Below the pieces are notes generated by a model that saw nothing but the letters and a program-made list of their open reading frames with translations, was not told where the DNA came from and searched no databases. The translations under genes were made by a program, and so were the position numbers. A DNA stretch of 64,000 nucleotides, taken from Mesaphorura yosii. Lineage: Eukaryota > Arthropoda > Collembola > Poduromorpha > Tullbergiidae. Location: assembly GCA_009869945.1 (NCBI GenBank), contig WIXG01000088.1, forward strand, positions 1 to 64,000, given 5' to 3'. Shown piece after piece: positions 51,401-64,000 of the stretch. How positions within the stretch are numbered: position 1 is the first letter of the stretch; the number at the start of each line of letters is the position of its first letter.

Positions 51401-54400
51401 GGATGGAAAATACTTGAGTTAAAACGAAACTAGTCGCGTCCGAATTTCACGACTTTATCAATGCCAACTGATAAATTTTAAAAGGGTTTTGAATGGGGGC
51501 GGATAAAGCAAAGCTCGTCTAGATTTCTATTTGGCTACCGCTTTCACAGGATGTGTTGGCATTATCCAATGTAATGAAGACATCGAGCAGTATAATATTG
51601 AATTGTTATTAGCTCATCCGAGCATAATGCTCGAGTAGAGGAAATTGTGTTGTGCTAATACGTGTTTGTACACTTGCGGAATGAGTATATTAAATCGGAA
51701 AATGAGTTCATTGAGCAAGGAGTGCAGCTCAATTGAAAAGCCGGTTACATTTTGTATCTCTGATTCTCTAGCATCGCAACAATTCTATAAACAATTGAAT
51801 ATTACGTTTTATGTCTTTCATGTGCACTGCGCTCATTCCCACGTTCTGCTCTTTTACACTGAAATGGTCGTGGGCGAGGGACGACACAAAATCATAAAAG
51901 ATAAAGTGAAGCCTTTTGCAATCGTCCTTACTTCAATGAGCATATAATAAAGAGGGGCCTCGCTATAAAGCAGCCATCAAGATCGGTCGCGACAAGAATC
52001 TTTAAGCGGTTCGCAGACGACTGTCCGAATCGAAATTGTCACGTGTTGTCTGCCGAACACGGAACGAGGAGGACTCAATGCCTTGGCGTGCAGGCGAGGA
52101 TATACCAAATTTTAAGTTTCTTCACAATTTTTGCTGTCAGGCAAGACTTGAATTATTTCTTCCTCATCGCCAGAGTTCGCGTTTTGCGTTTCGCATCTCG
52201 GCACGAGCTGTGAGAATAATAAGGAAGCGTGGAAGTGAGAAAGGGAACCGGAGAAAGCACCGACACTTTAGCACTCGGAGTCGTGTGCGTGATGTAATAA
52301 TGCCATTATGCAACGAAGGCAGGAACACGGAATCCAGCGGGAAAGGAAATGGAGATGGAATACGCTCGTACGAGGTGGTCATGCAATAATGCGTTGTGGT
52401 GCGTATGAATGTGATATTTCTATCATACGACTTACACTTGTGCTTTGTCATGAAAGTGGAAATTACTTTAAATAAGAATAGTTGCGGGGAATCGCAAATG
52501 ATAAAGTGATTTATGCTCACTGTTTTCTCAGTCTCCATCTCGCTAACAGCATCAGCAAGAAAAAAAGACCAGCATCATTTTCTAATTTGTATTATTGCAA
52601 GGGCAATTTCGAAATTCAATGTTAATTTCACTAATAGAATGACTCGCTCTCACCGAGACACGCTTCCGTCTGAATAAGAAAATAATTTGGGTACTTCTGA
52701 TGGAATTGACCGAGCACATCTTGCGGGGTGAAAATATCCAAGTACCAGTGCGTGCCCACTCCGTTCACGTATTTGGCCGATTCCTTGTCTTCTAGAATCT
52801 TTTATTACAAACAAAATGAGAATCCATTAAGCCAAAATAAAAATTGAGTTATTGCGAATATAAATATTCGAGTACTGCGGTGTGCGTACTGCAGGATTGG
52901 CTTTCCTTAGTCTTAATGCGAAGAAATGGACCAGTGCTCTCTTTATAAATTAAAATAGGTACGCCATTCCTAGCCACACGCTCATACGCACTAATGCCGT
53001 AATTTGCCAATTTTGTTTAAACTCCGACTGGGAGTTGGAAATTAGAAAATGTCTGGCCGGGTCTCGTACTCGGGTCGTAGGTTTAAGTCTCAAGGAATTC
53101 AATATGTATGTGACCTCTTTTGTGCTGGCTTCGACATAAATTACGAGACTCAATGACTACGGCACGGAATGATTAGTGTCTGTTATTGGAGAATTATATG
53201 TTAGCTCCGTGCTATTAGATTCTGTTTGTATTTCCGAGACAGAATAAGCTTCCGAGTTACGTGACATGAAATTTTCTTGAGACCTATTTTTTCGTATTCG
53301 TCGTGCTGCTTCGCTTCCTCCACGCTCTCTCGCACCATCACTTTTTCGAAGTATTGCTCGACACTAAATCAAAGTGTCGCTCGAGCCTTATCTGAATGTC
53401 CATTGCTAAATTAATTTCAAGCCCAGAATATTAAGACGACGAATTGGGCCAGTGAGTGCGTATGTGCGGCGAACTGAAGACAAAGGAAGAATCCGGTTAC
53501 AAGGAGAACACATAATTTGTTGCTCACCGCTCGACTCCATAACGCGAGATTAATTTTGTTATCATCAAGCATGATTAATTTCACATCTTCCTCTTCGTCC
53601 GAATTCCGCCCGCGTTCTCTTCGGTGTCTTGCGTTCATGGCGTGGAGCGACGGGCCCAGGTTGTTCATAATCCAGTCTTTGACCCTTGTCGGGGTCCAGC
53701 CCATGCAATTGAAGGGGAATTCGGGTATGAAGCCATTCATCGGTTCGTTGCCCGTCGTGACTCCCCAAATCGACACGTTCTGGGCTCTGTAAGACTCGAT
53801 GAACTTCACAAAGTAATCTGCCCATACTTGATAGAACTGTCGCTTCAGGAATCCGAATCCGTTCAATTTGCTGTTGGTTTTCATCCAGACAGGTGCGCTC
53901 CACGGGGAAGCTAACAGCCGAATTTTCCTGCCGCTTAAAGACTCTGCCCATTTTATGATGGGAATCTGTTAAAAACAACAATTTTGGTACAAAGTCGCAT
54001 CTTGAAAATCCTTCATTGCAATTTATCGTTTGTTGTGTCTAGCGTTGAGGTTAACGAACAAAAACAAATTACTTTGATTAAATTGAGATTTATGGGCTGA
54101 CATTTACCTTGAGTTGGTGGTCTTCTGGCTGCAAGGAGAAGCGTGTAAGATTCACGTCAAGAAACGTTACATCGTTTAGCGTGTAAGGTCGGGTGGAGAA
54201 ATCTGTAAATTAAAAGAATTTAAGAGGCGTACAACAGACGAAGAGACAGAAGGAAATGAGCTAGTTGAACAATCAGTACTAGTACAGTGTACTAGTGCTT
54301 ACCAGTGCCGCCCATTGGAACTCTGCCCAGACTGTAGTCATTTCCGTCCTTCCCGAAGTAAGACCTGCGAAGCATGCATGCATAAAGAGAGCTTACAATT

Positions 54401-57223
54401 GCTGAAGAGAAAATCCGTCGCAGTCACAGCACTCTGCTTTATAATAGGGCATTATTCGGATTTTTGTTGTGTCGTGCCATGTCTCATGTTATAAACCAGA
54501 TTTTAATACTTCCTCAAGTGCCATTTCGGGAAACTTGGATTGGAGCCTGAAAGTGCGTTAACGTTTTGGTGGAAACAATTCGTACAATGAATGCGAATAC
54601 AATTTGGAAAGGCCTGCTCTCTTTTCTAATGCATTGGAAATGTTACTCGAGCCGAGCTTCAAGTACTTCATCCACTCAACTGTCTGTTTGCTGCTGAGTG
54701 CTGACCCTTCAAACAGTTTCACTTTACCTCATGAGACGCTCCTGCGTGGCGTGGCTCAATAAACCAATGTTCAGACCCGCAGCGTCCGTGAACGAGCCAC
54801 CGAATCCGATTACCTCTTGATAGATTTGTTGGGTCGACACAATAAATTCAGGATTTTGCTGCTGTTGGTTTGAAAATCGACTCCTTCCAATCCCAAGATC
54901 ACCGGCTAGAAATAAATTATAAAGTCTCACGCGACGCACATGTGTAAAGTTTACAAACAACCGTCAAACAATAAACATGCATTTGATTGGAGTCGAATTG
55001 TAAACTTATTTCATTGAAAAACAAAAGCTTCCTCAATAATAGCGCATAAGATTAAATTGCATGCGTACTTCTAAGAAAGTCGAAAAGGCGACTGGCTATG
55101 GCTTGTGGTAGATTTGTGACATCATTCTGGCGACGAAATCTGTGCTCGCTCTTCTCGCTCAATGGCAGCGAGTTGGAATAGGAAAACGATTCTTGCGAAG
55201 GAGAGAAGTCAAGAGCATTGTCATAAATTACTGTTGTGCTTTTTTCAACGGAAGACAAGAGACGATTTTGGGCCTTGGCTTCCGTGTTATTTTCAGTACT
55301 ATGTGGAGGAGACAGCCAGGACGATGGAAGTGAGTTGGAAAAGGAAGACTGCGAGTACGGGCTGTGCTTGTAATTGTCTTTGTTTCGGTTGCCATTGAAA
55401 AACTGAATCGATTTATGAAGACGTTGACCACTTTTCGAAGAAGTGTAGATCTGAATCGCGTCTCGGTTGAAAGGGTCGGGATAGGAAGAGTCATGTGTGC
55501 TGGGCGCTGGAATGTGAAGCATTTCGGCTGTGTCGCAGTACGTCGAATTACAAACACAGACGACGCTTCCTTTGCCGAAATCCCGGGGAATGCATGGTAG
55601 GTGAGTTGAAGACTGAAGAAAGTCGCGATCACGAGAATTGAGTCCTTTTGCTTGCTGAGGGTTTACGATTCCTGCAACTGAAAAAATAGGCATAATTTCA
55701 CGAGAGAATTTAGCACCTAGCACAAGATAATTTCTTGTTCGAAGAAGGGTCTGCGAGTATTGGTATTGTGTGAAAAAGTAGCTGAAGTAATTAACAAAAT
55801 TTCAAGGTCGGTTAAAGTTTGTTATTGAACTTGACTCCCAGACGTCCCAAAGCCGAGACAAATTGTATCAATGCCAACAGTGTAGGTTTTACATTACATT
55901 GTTTAAACTTAAATTAATAGCTTTCAGAAAGAGCAAGTCAGACTCTTTGTTGACGCCAACTGTATGCACTTTCGCCCGTTCCTGCAACGATGGTACCTGG
56001 ACAAGGCCGTCGCCATCTGTTTCGCTTTGTCATCATTCTCTTTTTAACTCAAGTTACTGTCTGATGAACTAAACATCGGGTTAGAATCATGTGGATGTCT
56101 GACCGACGGAATACTTCGCATGAAAAAGCCTTGAAGCACTGAGTACATCGTTCGCACGTGCTAAGCTGCTAATCAAAAGGATCATGGCTTCAGTGCAATT
56201 TCTTGGAATATATGCTAATTGAATCCGGCTGCAGCACGGGACTGAGTCATCGTGAACCGTGCTTTCAAGCAAGAACAAGGCTCACTACTTGCGAAATACA
56301 GGTGTCCTATGAAAAGAGGCCGAAGAGGTTTGTTAATATTCCAATGTGATCCAAGGGTAAACGTGATCACAAGAACTGATCACATGGATTTTCCGAGTTT
56401 GTGATGCGAATTAGAAAGCTTAAGGCTAAGCTAAGGAAGAAATCAAATCTTGGGCAGTTTCACACGTCGATCTAAAATTGCAGGCGTTGATCAGGGCCTG
56501 TACTTTTGCATCAGTAGTTTCACAACTCATTGAACTCTCGAACGAGACAAAATGCCGGGACCATTTTTACTTAACGTACAAGAAAACCGAATTTTCTGCG
56601 TGCAGTATGCCAATTGTGCGGTTAACGTGTATCGTCAGGAGTCCGAAAGACACAATTCCGAACTACTCCCAGTCCGAATGGTCGTTGTGTGCGACTGTAC
56701 TTGAGTCCGAAAGTGAGAAGTCCGAATCGAAATGCAAGAGTCAAGAGTCTCCCTTAATAGATAAGAAATTGTTAGTAATTTTATTTAAGTAAAATCAAAC
56801 ACCAAATGAAGGAACACGGCCCGCGCATGATGTGCTGATTGAAAGTTAGATCGTAGATCGATAATGCTGAAAGTATGTCACCGTCGGTTAAGAAGGCGAG
56901 AGCTGTCAAGAATATAGAATAGTTTTTTTGTGATTCGGGCATGTACCCATTACACAGCCTAATTTTTATCTGTCACGGTTGCTTGCAGTAAGAATCTTCT
57001 GATCTGTGACTTTGGGACTCAAATACAGTCGGACTAAAAGACCATTCGAACTGGTAAATTCGGACTGGGAGTAGTTCGGAGTTGTGTCTTTCGGACTCGT
57101 GACATACAACCAACATGTAGAATGGTACTTACCAGCAACGAAAGTAAACGCGCAAAAGTAGATCAAGTTGCCCCACCTGAGGGACGCTGTCGTCCAACAC
57201 ACATCCGAAGAAATGATTACCAT
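48431..57223 (-). CDS. GBA1: Lysosomal glucosylceramidase with N-terminal insertion
   Basis: Ten exons, all in phase: 57223-57133, 55671-55069, 54905-54728, 54364-54303, 54202-54108, 53965-53528, 52798-52654, 50692-50613, 49678-49395 and 48530-48431, giving 691 residues (human precursor 536). Exon 1 encodes a signal peptide (GNLIYFCAFTFVA). Exon 2 has the conserved start of the mature enzyme, PCIPRDFGKGSVVCVCN, with its paired cysteines. The (beta/alpha)8 barrel follows: IGFGGSFTDAAGLN, LLASPWSAPVWMKTN, GWTPTRVKDWI. The acid/base glutamate is in TTGNEP (about residue 417), the nucleophile is in QTEACL (about 534), and GGWIDWNLALNLQGGPNW follows. The last exon ends VPARSMQTLVYF, matching the human C-terminal beta domain. 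The enzyme cleaves glucosylceramide to glucose and ceramide in lysosomes (family GH30). Between the CVCNSTYCD cysteines and GFGG there are about 130 more residues than in the human enzyme, largely Ser/Asn-rich. Exon 1 is assigned by phase and signal peptide alone. Confidence 0.93.
49941..49967. repeat. Perfect 11-bp hairpin in glucosylceramidase intron 8
   Basis: CTAAGAGGAGC (49941-49951) and GCTCCTCTTAG (49957-49967) are exact reverse complements around a five-base loop, CGTGT. I see no copy elsewhere in the window. Confidence 0.8.
56634..57103. repeat. Fold-back inverted repeat in glucosylceramidase intron 1
   Basis: The left arm (about 56634-56715) and right arm (about 57009-57103) are inverted copies. 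They share, for example, GAGTCCGAAAGACACAA and CCGAACTACTCCCAGTCCGA in both orientations, then AATGGTC and CGACTGTA, with about 290 bp between the arms. The right arm has a 14-base insertion. The arms contain repeated TCCGAA units. The shape fits a non-autonomous fold-back or MITE element. It ends about 30 bp from the exon 1 donor. Confidence 0.8.
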
Positions 57224-57562
57224 TGTGCTATTATCTTGGGAGTTTATGTGAATTAGACAGCTCAACAGAGATACACTCAAGAATAACACTCACTGATTCA
57301 TAATGCAAAATGTTACGGTTGCAATCACACAACCTGTCACACTCAGGACAGAAGTAAGAATGAAGAATAAGATGCCATTTCATAAAAGAAACGTTTAATT
57401 TTGCAGAGTCCACGTTTGGCCAACAAATGCGTTTCCAGGCGTTTGCAATTTGAGCTACGTTGATTGAAATTGAGTACCTGAAAACGTGTGCAGTTGGCGT
57501 CTGGAGTGCACATCTCATCAACCCATGCATTATATTACATTTTACATTGTTCGCATTCTTAC

Positions 57563-57734
57563 CAGCAAAATTGTTCTTTTGTTTACGCTTTCCTCTGCCC
57601 TGTCGTTGATTACCTGCTGCATTCAACACGTGCCACGCTCGGCTTCGAATCTCGCCTATTGTGAGTTCTTGATGGCATCGCTTCCTCTTCTCGCAAGTGC
57701 AGCATGCGTAAATGTCATAATCTCTCAATTGCAT
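57563..57734 (-). other. Possible alternative first exon upstream of glucosylceramidase
   Basis: An ATG at 57734 opens 57 codons that end at a strong donor (GCTG|GTAAGA). The phase would allow splicing to glucosylceramidase exon 2. The peptide is basic and Cys-containing (YACCTCEKRKRCHQE) and has no signal peptide, so such a product would not be lysosomal. The frame stays open beyond the donor to 57231. It may equally be a chance frame or a 5' UTR exon. Confidence 0.2.
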
Positions 57735-60700
57735 TGAGCTTTGAAATTGTGGTTCGCCAAGCAAGATATGGATTATGCGACAGCGTCTCACTTCCGCCGC
57801 ACACGCTTGCACTCGGCCGCTATCTTGAGCAATTCAATCTGCACTTGACCTTATTAAGACCAAAATCAAAAGCTTACTCACTCACACAATGCTTATGGCT
57901 TGACCAGGCGTCCTTGACTTGCTCATAACTTCACAACCAGTTTTCCTTCCCAAACACATGTTCTCACGCTCGTGAACGAATTGGGCTAGAGTTGCCAGAC
58001 CATCCAGGTTCGCCAATTAGTATTGTTCAGGAAATGTGTCTAAGGAATCAAGTGCACGAAGGAAACAGGAACCAACAGCATAAGGATAGTTGAAATTGAT
58101 ATTGGGTAGAAGCCTTGAGGCTCCTTGAGGCTCAAGTCATGCATGTGAATCGTAACTGTCACCCGGTCATTCCTGCAAATCCGTGAGGAAATTCTTTAAA
58201 GCATTGGTAATTTGAAAGCAATTGGTTGAAATACCCTGCTTAAAGCAGCATAAACAACAGCGCGGGTTTGTTGACATTTGAGACGTGGTGCGCCCGGGCT
58301 ACTTTAGACCATTTCAATGGGGCGTTTGTAATGTCAATCCTTTATTGACAATTAAATTCTTATTCATGGCACATGAACTTCGTTATCGCCATTATCATAC
58401 TGAGGCGCAATCGCCCGTGGGCAATAACACAAAACTTGAGAAGGTAATGGCTATGCAGTTCTAAATATAGCTACCATCATAAAACGGTTAACTGTTGGGT
58501 CAAGATTAAGATGCACTTCTCGAGAAAAACGCGGTCCTTCAACTTGTACTTCATCCACTTCATCCACTGCGTCTTGACAACTCAACACAACATTAACATG
58601 AATACGATCGCAGCAAAAAATGAACAAAGTTCAGCAATAAGTGCGCAATAGCAATTCGATTTCAATTTCGGTTCTGCACAAGATGGGTTTAAGAGTACGA
58701 GTGGGTTCAAGGAAACAAGAGCCGGCTTACGAATTTCATCTCAATCTTGTGATGAGTTGCGTTCCGAGAACGAAATTATAATGATGAGAAGGCGAAAGAT
58801 TTGCTCAAATCTTATTTGTCCAAAGTTTGTGTCTACACAGAGAAGGGCAGGAAAACATGTTTGTTTGCGCACTGGTTTGGTTCTGGAGCCGCAGAGCCTG
58901 TCAAACGATAACAATAGCATTAAATGATTGATTGAAAGAATTGCTGTGCTGTGTTCAACGTCCTTAATACGAGATTAATAAAAACTTGACATTGCACACA
59001 ATCTCTGATAAAGGATATCCAGATATTGATCACGAGAAAATTGGCAACGGATTGAAATATGGAGCTCGAGAATTGGAGCAAAGTCTGAAATCCAGATTTT
59101 GGCCCACGAAATTGGCCACCATTATTTTAAGCAAACAAACCCAAACCCACAGCTTAGCGGCCAGCAACACTCATCTTTTACTTCATTCTTCCTATTTCCG
59201 TCAAGATTTAATTGATGTATCCACCAGACTGGACGCGTAAAGTGGAAGCCACTTGTTCATCCTTTGCTTTATCTTAATTGCAATTGTGATTTCGCACATT
59301 GTTACAATCTCCACGTACGAAGTGCTCGCTCTCGACTCGAAGCAGTGCATGCGTACCCTCGTGATCTCTCATCCGTCGAATTATTATAGCAGTCTGCAGT
59401 GCGATATTATGTTTAATGTGCAAAGTTAAGGTTAGCGACTCTCCTTGAGGAGAGTCATAACGTGTGATCAAGTATTGTTGCATTGGCACAACAATATTCG
59501 CCACGTTCTTTGTTCCTCACTGAATCAACCGTTTGTAGTGTGCTTAACTAGCCTTATCATCTCATTAAACCTACACTTCTTCTTTGACGGTATGCGCCAT
59601 GAACATAAAATTTTATTTATCATGTAATTCGGCGAATCCGTCGCTTTAAAATAACTTCGGACGGCAGCAAGTAGTTATGCCCGTGGCTTAATGTCTTTAC
59701 ATTGACTCAATGAATTGGGAAATAATTTGAACAACATCATTTGTCTTCCAAATTGTATCGGATATTGCGGTTATGCATCACGTACAACTTTTATCGGCAT
59801 AGTTGACCAGTTAACCAGCTGTGTTTTAACATCACGGTTTGCTCCAAATCTGTAATTACTCTCGATTACCCGCCAGCACTCAGGGTTCCAAATAATGCAC
59901 AAGTTGATGTAACATTCCTTTGGAATTCGTACGTTCATTCCCCTCCTGGAGTTCGGACCGAAGACTACGGAAAGTAGGATCGACTAGGAGCAGAGAAGAA
60001 CTGAATGTCTATATCTGGATCACGAGATTTCTTGTCCCATAATCTGTTTATTCACGAACGTGCGTTAATGTAGTTTAAAGGGTTCAAAGATATGTGCATG
60101 CGTATTCTTCGTGAGTTGTATCAAGCGGCTCTTTCAAGTATAATCAAACGATTTCTATGCATACTCGGTTAACCACACATAAAACATCAAGCTCCTTCCG
60201 CCAGAGAGTCGCCATAAGTCACTTGAGAGCGGGGCTGCCTATTCCACATCTTGACACTTTCTCCCGTTTTACATACATTGACTTTGCCTCAATACAAATC
60301 CGTCATCCACAGAATCTACCAGCGGCGCGCCCCATTTTGTCGGATTTGTACAATTTTGGTGCATCTCAGTTCAGGAGGCAATTTTAAAATTCCTTCTGAA
60401 TACAAAATGTAAAAAGTGTACATCTTTTTAACCGCATATTGACGGCGTCGCGTTGATAGAAAATGGGCGGAATGTGAAATTGGTCCATTTGAATAGGCGA
60501 AAGAAAATGCGAGGATATGCCGGAACTGTTTAGAAAAAATTTCTGAAATTTCAGTGCTCACAAATGATGGCTTTAGCAGCAACTTGAAAATTCAAGGCAG
60601 ATGTTTCATAATGCCAAATACTAATGCACATATAAAAGTAGATAGCTTTCCGGCTGCAAAAAATCCCTGCCAAAACGCCGCCATTTTGATTTCATCCGAC

Positions 60701-63700
60701 TTCGGCTTTCACTTCAAATGCGCACTGAACTAAGCAATTACTTCGGTTCGACGGGACAATAAATAATTCAGGGTCTCCGAGGTGGAGAGTTCTATTCAAA
60801 TGACGGGGTAATTGGTAATTTGGCAAATGATCGTAATCTGGTAGAAATAATTAGTTTTCGTCAAGTTAACCATACCGTGAAAACGCATGTTGCCGACAAA
60901 GCTCATTAGAGAGCTGTCAGTAACACGAAAACAAGCCATCTTATCCCCCCAAACATCGTCGTCGCATGCAAACGAACTGGTGACATTAAAGTGGTATTTG
61001 TACTGCAATTTGCACTCGCCGCAAATTTTCCCGAAATATAAACGGCACGTGGAATATTGACGAAGGAGTCTCAGTGCCTGCAACCGCGGCACAGCGAGCC
61101 CCAAGCACACAGTCTGCTGCCTTGGCCTCTGAATTATTTACTCGGCTCCAATGTCAGGAGACACAAACATGATGTCTATTGAATTTATCATTGTTCACGA
61201 CACGTTGCACCTGTAATCTCGCGAGTGTAGGCAGAAGGGCACGATGGAACTCGGTCGTGTTTCAGGTCGCTATCATGCGCGTCAGTTCACATCATCCATG
61301 CGTGCACAGCACGGCTCGTATCGTATCGCTCGCTCATCATTCATAATAAATAATAAGAACGAATGTGCATACATAATTTTAAATTAAATCTTGGCTTGTC
61401 TCTCGCACAACACGAGTTACAGGCACAGACGTGGAAGTGGGTGAAATGCCAGAGCAAGATAACACAAGACTCGCGCTCTGAGTGTCCCCAGAGTATATTA
61501 CTTTTATAATTTATGACTAAATTTATATTTACATTTCGATTGCTCTGACTCGTAGTCTCGCTGTGTTTACGAAAGATTGAAAACTTTTATAACTTTCTTC
61601 GCCGTCTGGACTTTGCGTCGTGATTGCGTTTGTCGCACAAGAACGTGTAAGTCAAATGTGGAGACACCGGCATCACGACACGTATTTAAAATTAGGGCAC
61701 CCAATTCCAACTTTATTGCGAAATGTTGTGACAATTACAGACAAATTCAGGATTTATAGCCGAGTTTGAACGCTTTAAGGCGTCTGTGCATCGATTCCCG
61801 CTAGTATTGCACGTTCTTTTTCAATCATTTCACTTGAAAAATATTTCGAGGAAGAATTTAATTTTGTCATTTTTATGTGCAATCGAAGTATTTTGTTTGC
61901 TAATAACTTGGCTACGCGACAAAATTCAATATTCATGTCATATATCATATTGACTTTTGAAGAATACGAAATATTTAATCGAAATATAATGCGCACTTGA
62001 ATGTTAATGTGAGAATTTGATTTGGATAGGCAGGGATTGCAATTCAACATCCTGTGTCTGGAATTTGTTTGAGATTTTGGTGTGGTTTGCATCATGGATG
62101 AGACTGGTTGAATAGCTTCTACCTGATGCGGCTCAACTCTTGGATTCTCCAGACTGCAAAGCTCACTTCACCAATTGGTTTGCTGCTTGCAGAAAAGAAG
62201 CGTTGTCCATTCTCTTATTCAGTCTTATCTTTAATATCGGCTTGGTTTTATTTGGTGTCGAGAGTATCGAGGCCATAAATCGTCTCAAAACATAGACCAA
62301 GAGTAACAAACTTCCGCGATCACTTTCCTCAACTTTACTGCTTCAACACTGCTGTGCATTAGAACTTGGACATCGAAGACTCTGTGTTTGGGTAAAACTC
62401 AGAGTGTTCACAACTTCCGAGGTTTTCCAGTTTAATTCCTCTTTGAGCCATGTTGCAGTCAGTTGCAGGTCAGATTCATCGGTTTGAAGACAAATACTGC
62501 TCAACTGTTAAAAGTAATGGACGCGTCGAAAAGAGATCACAATATTTTTCCGATTGTATGATAGATTAGAAGCAGAACACACTTGGACAAATTTTTGTTT
62601 GTGATTTGTCGAATTTGTAATTTGCGCGAAATCTATGCAAATCCCATGACTCTTTCTGCGTCTTGGACTACCACCAATTTTGTTCGTTTTAACTCGAGCT
62701 CGCGCGAATCCTCTCCAGCATGCGCTTTTTGCACTGGTTCGTTATTCTTTCATCTCCTTCAAGAAGTTGGACTCACAAGATGCGACAAGTCTCCAGTCTC
62801 AGCGCTGCAGTTGCGAAGAAATCGATACGATTTGTTTGTTTTCCTTCTCGAATTAGTTACTCTTTTACTTTTCTTTCCGTATGCCTTTCAGCTTTCAGTT
62901 TGGTTCTGTCTGCCGAGGGTTTATTCCTCGTTAAGTTCGGTCAGCACAAGCTTACATCCTTAGCTGAATAACAATGGAAATATATGTTGGTTCAGATTTC
63001 TGTACCATGCTATGTACTTATTTTCTCTTCCATGTGATTTGTTGATCTTTTCTGACATGGCAGTGCGAATTTGGGTCGGTCAGCTTCCGATTTTAAGTGT
63101 ACGTATGCAAAATTTCGTATAAAGTTGCTTACAATTGAAAGCGGTTGGATCGTCACATGCCTTTTCGCGACAGCAGAAAATTGCAGTTGCCAAATTATTC
63201 TATTTATAGGTCTATTTATCCCAGTTCTAATTGTGAATTCATTCATTTGTTCCATGTTCTTTCTTCCGGTTTACCACGGTCCAAAATGAGTTCAGGAGTT
63301 GTTTTATTGTTATCTCTTGTCTCTATGCATGAGAATCCAAACACGTGGGGATTCCATTACCATTTTGTATGGACCTGAGTTGGTTTTGCCATGCTTGGTT
63401 GCATCGCGTGTTTGCTGGTGGCACACACTGCAGACTGCACGAACTGCGCGCATAAATATTTTCACAAGAGTAAAAAATCGCCTCGTGTAAAGTAAGCAGA
63501 TATTGTCCACAGAACAACGCGAGTAAAAGTCGCAATATGGTACTCGGCCTCGACTCGTAGAGCCATGAGCCTCGTGTGTCCTTTATGGACTCCAAGTTTA
63601 CTATGTGCGAGATGTGAGCTGATTCTATTGCTGGTGTCTCGCTTAATAAATCTTTTTAAATTACCCCAAAAACACGGCTGGAATGAATTATCTAGTATCT

Positions 63701-64000
63701 GTTAGCAGTTTACAAGTACGAATGAGACAGCAAGACACGAAAGTGGAGAAGAGAAGAGCGGCGATGTCGAGCCGCGTCTTTTCTTCGGTTCCTTATCTCT
63801 GTACGAGAAGTATTAAGATTTAGTTACTTAATACTTTCTGCATTAGGAACTAAGACACCAGGATTGCGATTTGATAAGCCACGAGTTATGGGCCAATCAA
63901 TGAGCAACTTCTATTGCAGAGCCATTAAAGACAGCCTGAGTCTTTTGTTTTGCTTGGACAAATTTACGGTTGTGCTTGGACAAAGTTTGATACTTGCGAA
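57735..64000. other. Intergenic stretch, no gene recognised
   Basis: No exon can be tied to a known family. Open frames at 62583-62971 (plus) start without ATG. The one candidate exon, 60876-61077, is listed separately. I saw no RNA gene or tandem array by eye. Confidence 0.5.
60876..61077 (-). other. Candidate Cys-rich exon
   Basis: An acceptor (GGTTGCAG) ends at 61078 and a donor (TCACG|GTATGG) begins at 60875. They enclose 67 open codons with spaced cysteines (GKICGECKLQYKYHF, SSFACDD, DKMACFR) and an N-glycosylation site (NVT). A small secreted or Ly6-like domain is possible, but I see no partner exons or signal peptide nearby. It may be chance. Confidence 0.2.

Noticed and set aside
62583-62963. 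126-codon plus-strand frame with hydrophobic C-terminus
   Set aside because: It begins at TTG, overlaps another open frame, and shows no family motif or splice support.

Overview
This window is animal nuclear DNA. The genes are split by GT-AG introns, many of them 55-130 bp, and are followed by AATAAA signals. There are no operons, ribosome binding sites or CRISPR arrays. The gene set (AP-3 beta, SCAMP, Ctr1, RPS6, a muscle-type F-box protein, glucosylceramidase, FAM169-like and CEP95-like proteins) together with a FLYWCH/MULE transposon points to an invertebrate, most likely an arthropod or close relative. I cannot name the species.

Layout. (1) 1-5664: no gene recognised; it may hold 3' exons of the next gene. 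(2) 5665-14538, minus: a large single-PDZ scaffold-like protein; four exons join in phase and its 3' end is not found. (3) 14539-18457: intergenic. (4) 18488-20137: a decayed MULE/FLYWCH transposon with 27-bp terminal inverted repeats, directly against the 3' end of (5) 20157-21953, minus, a CEP95-like centrosomal protein. (6) 24083-27206, plus: FBXO25/FBXO32-type F-box protein. (7) 28462-29165, minus: a small membrane protein. (8) 30781-32509, plus: SCAMP. (9) 33513-35029, minus: ribosomal protein S6, head to head with (10) 35598-39961, plus, AP-3 complex subunit beta. (11) 40672-43914, minus: FAM169-like protein. (12) 47222-47897, plus: Ctr1 copper transporter. (13) 48431-57223, minus: lysosomal glucosylceramidase with about 130 extra residues near its N-terminus. 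(14) 57224-64000: no gene recognised.

The genes are mostly housekeeping, and most adjacent pairs are divergent or convergent. Several act in endomembrane and lysosome traffic: AP-3 sorts cargo to lysosome-related organelles, SCAMP works in recycling vesicles, glucosylceramidase acts inside the lysosome and Ctr1 cycles through endosomes. This clustering is probably coincidence. Exon models were built by eye from splice motifs, reading phase and remembered family sequences. I found no evidence for a wholly new system. The most unusual items are the glucosylceramidase insertion, the transposon that appears to supply a polyadenylation signal to its neighbour, and a fold-back repeat in glucosylceramidase intron 1.
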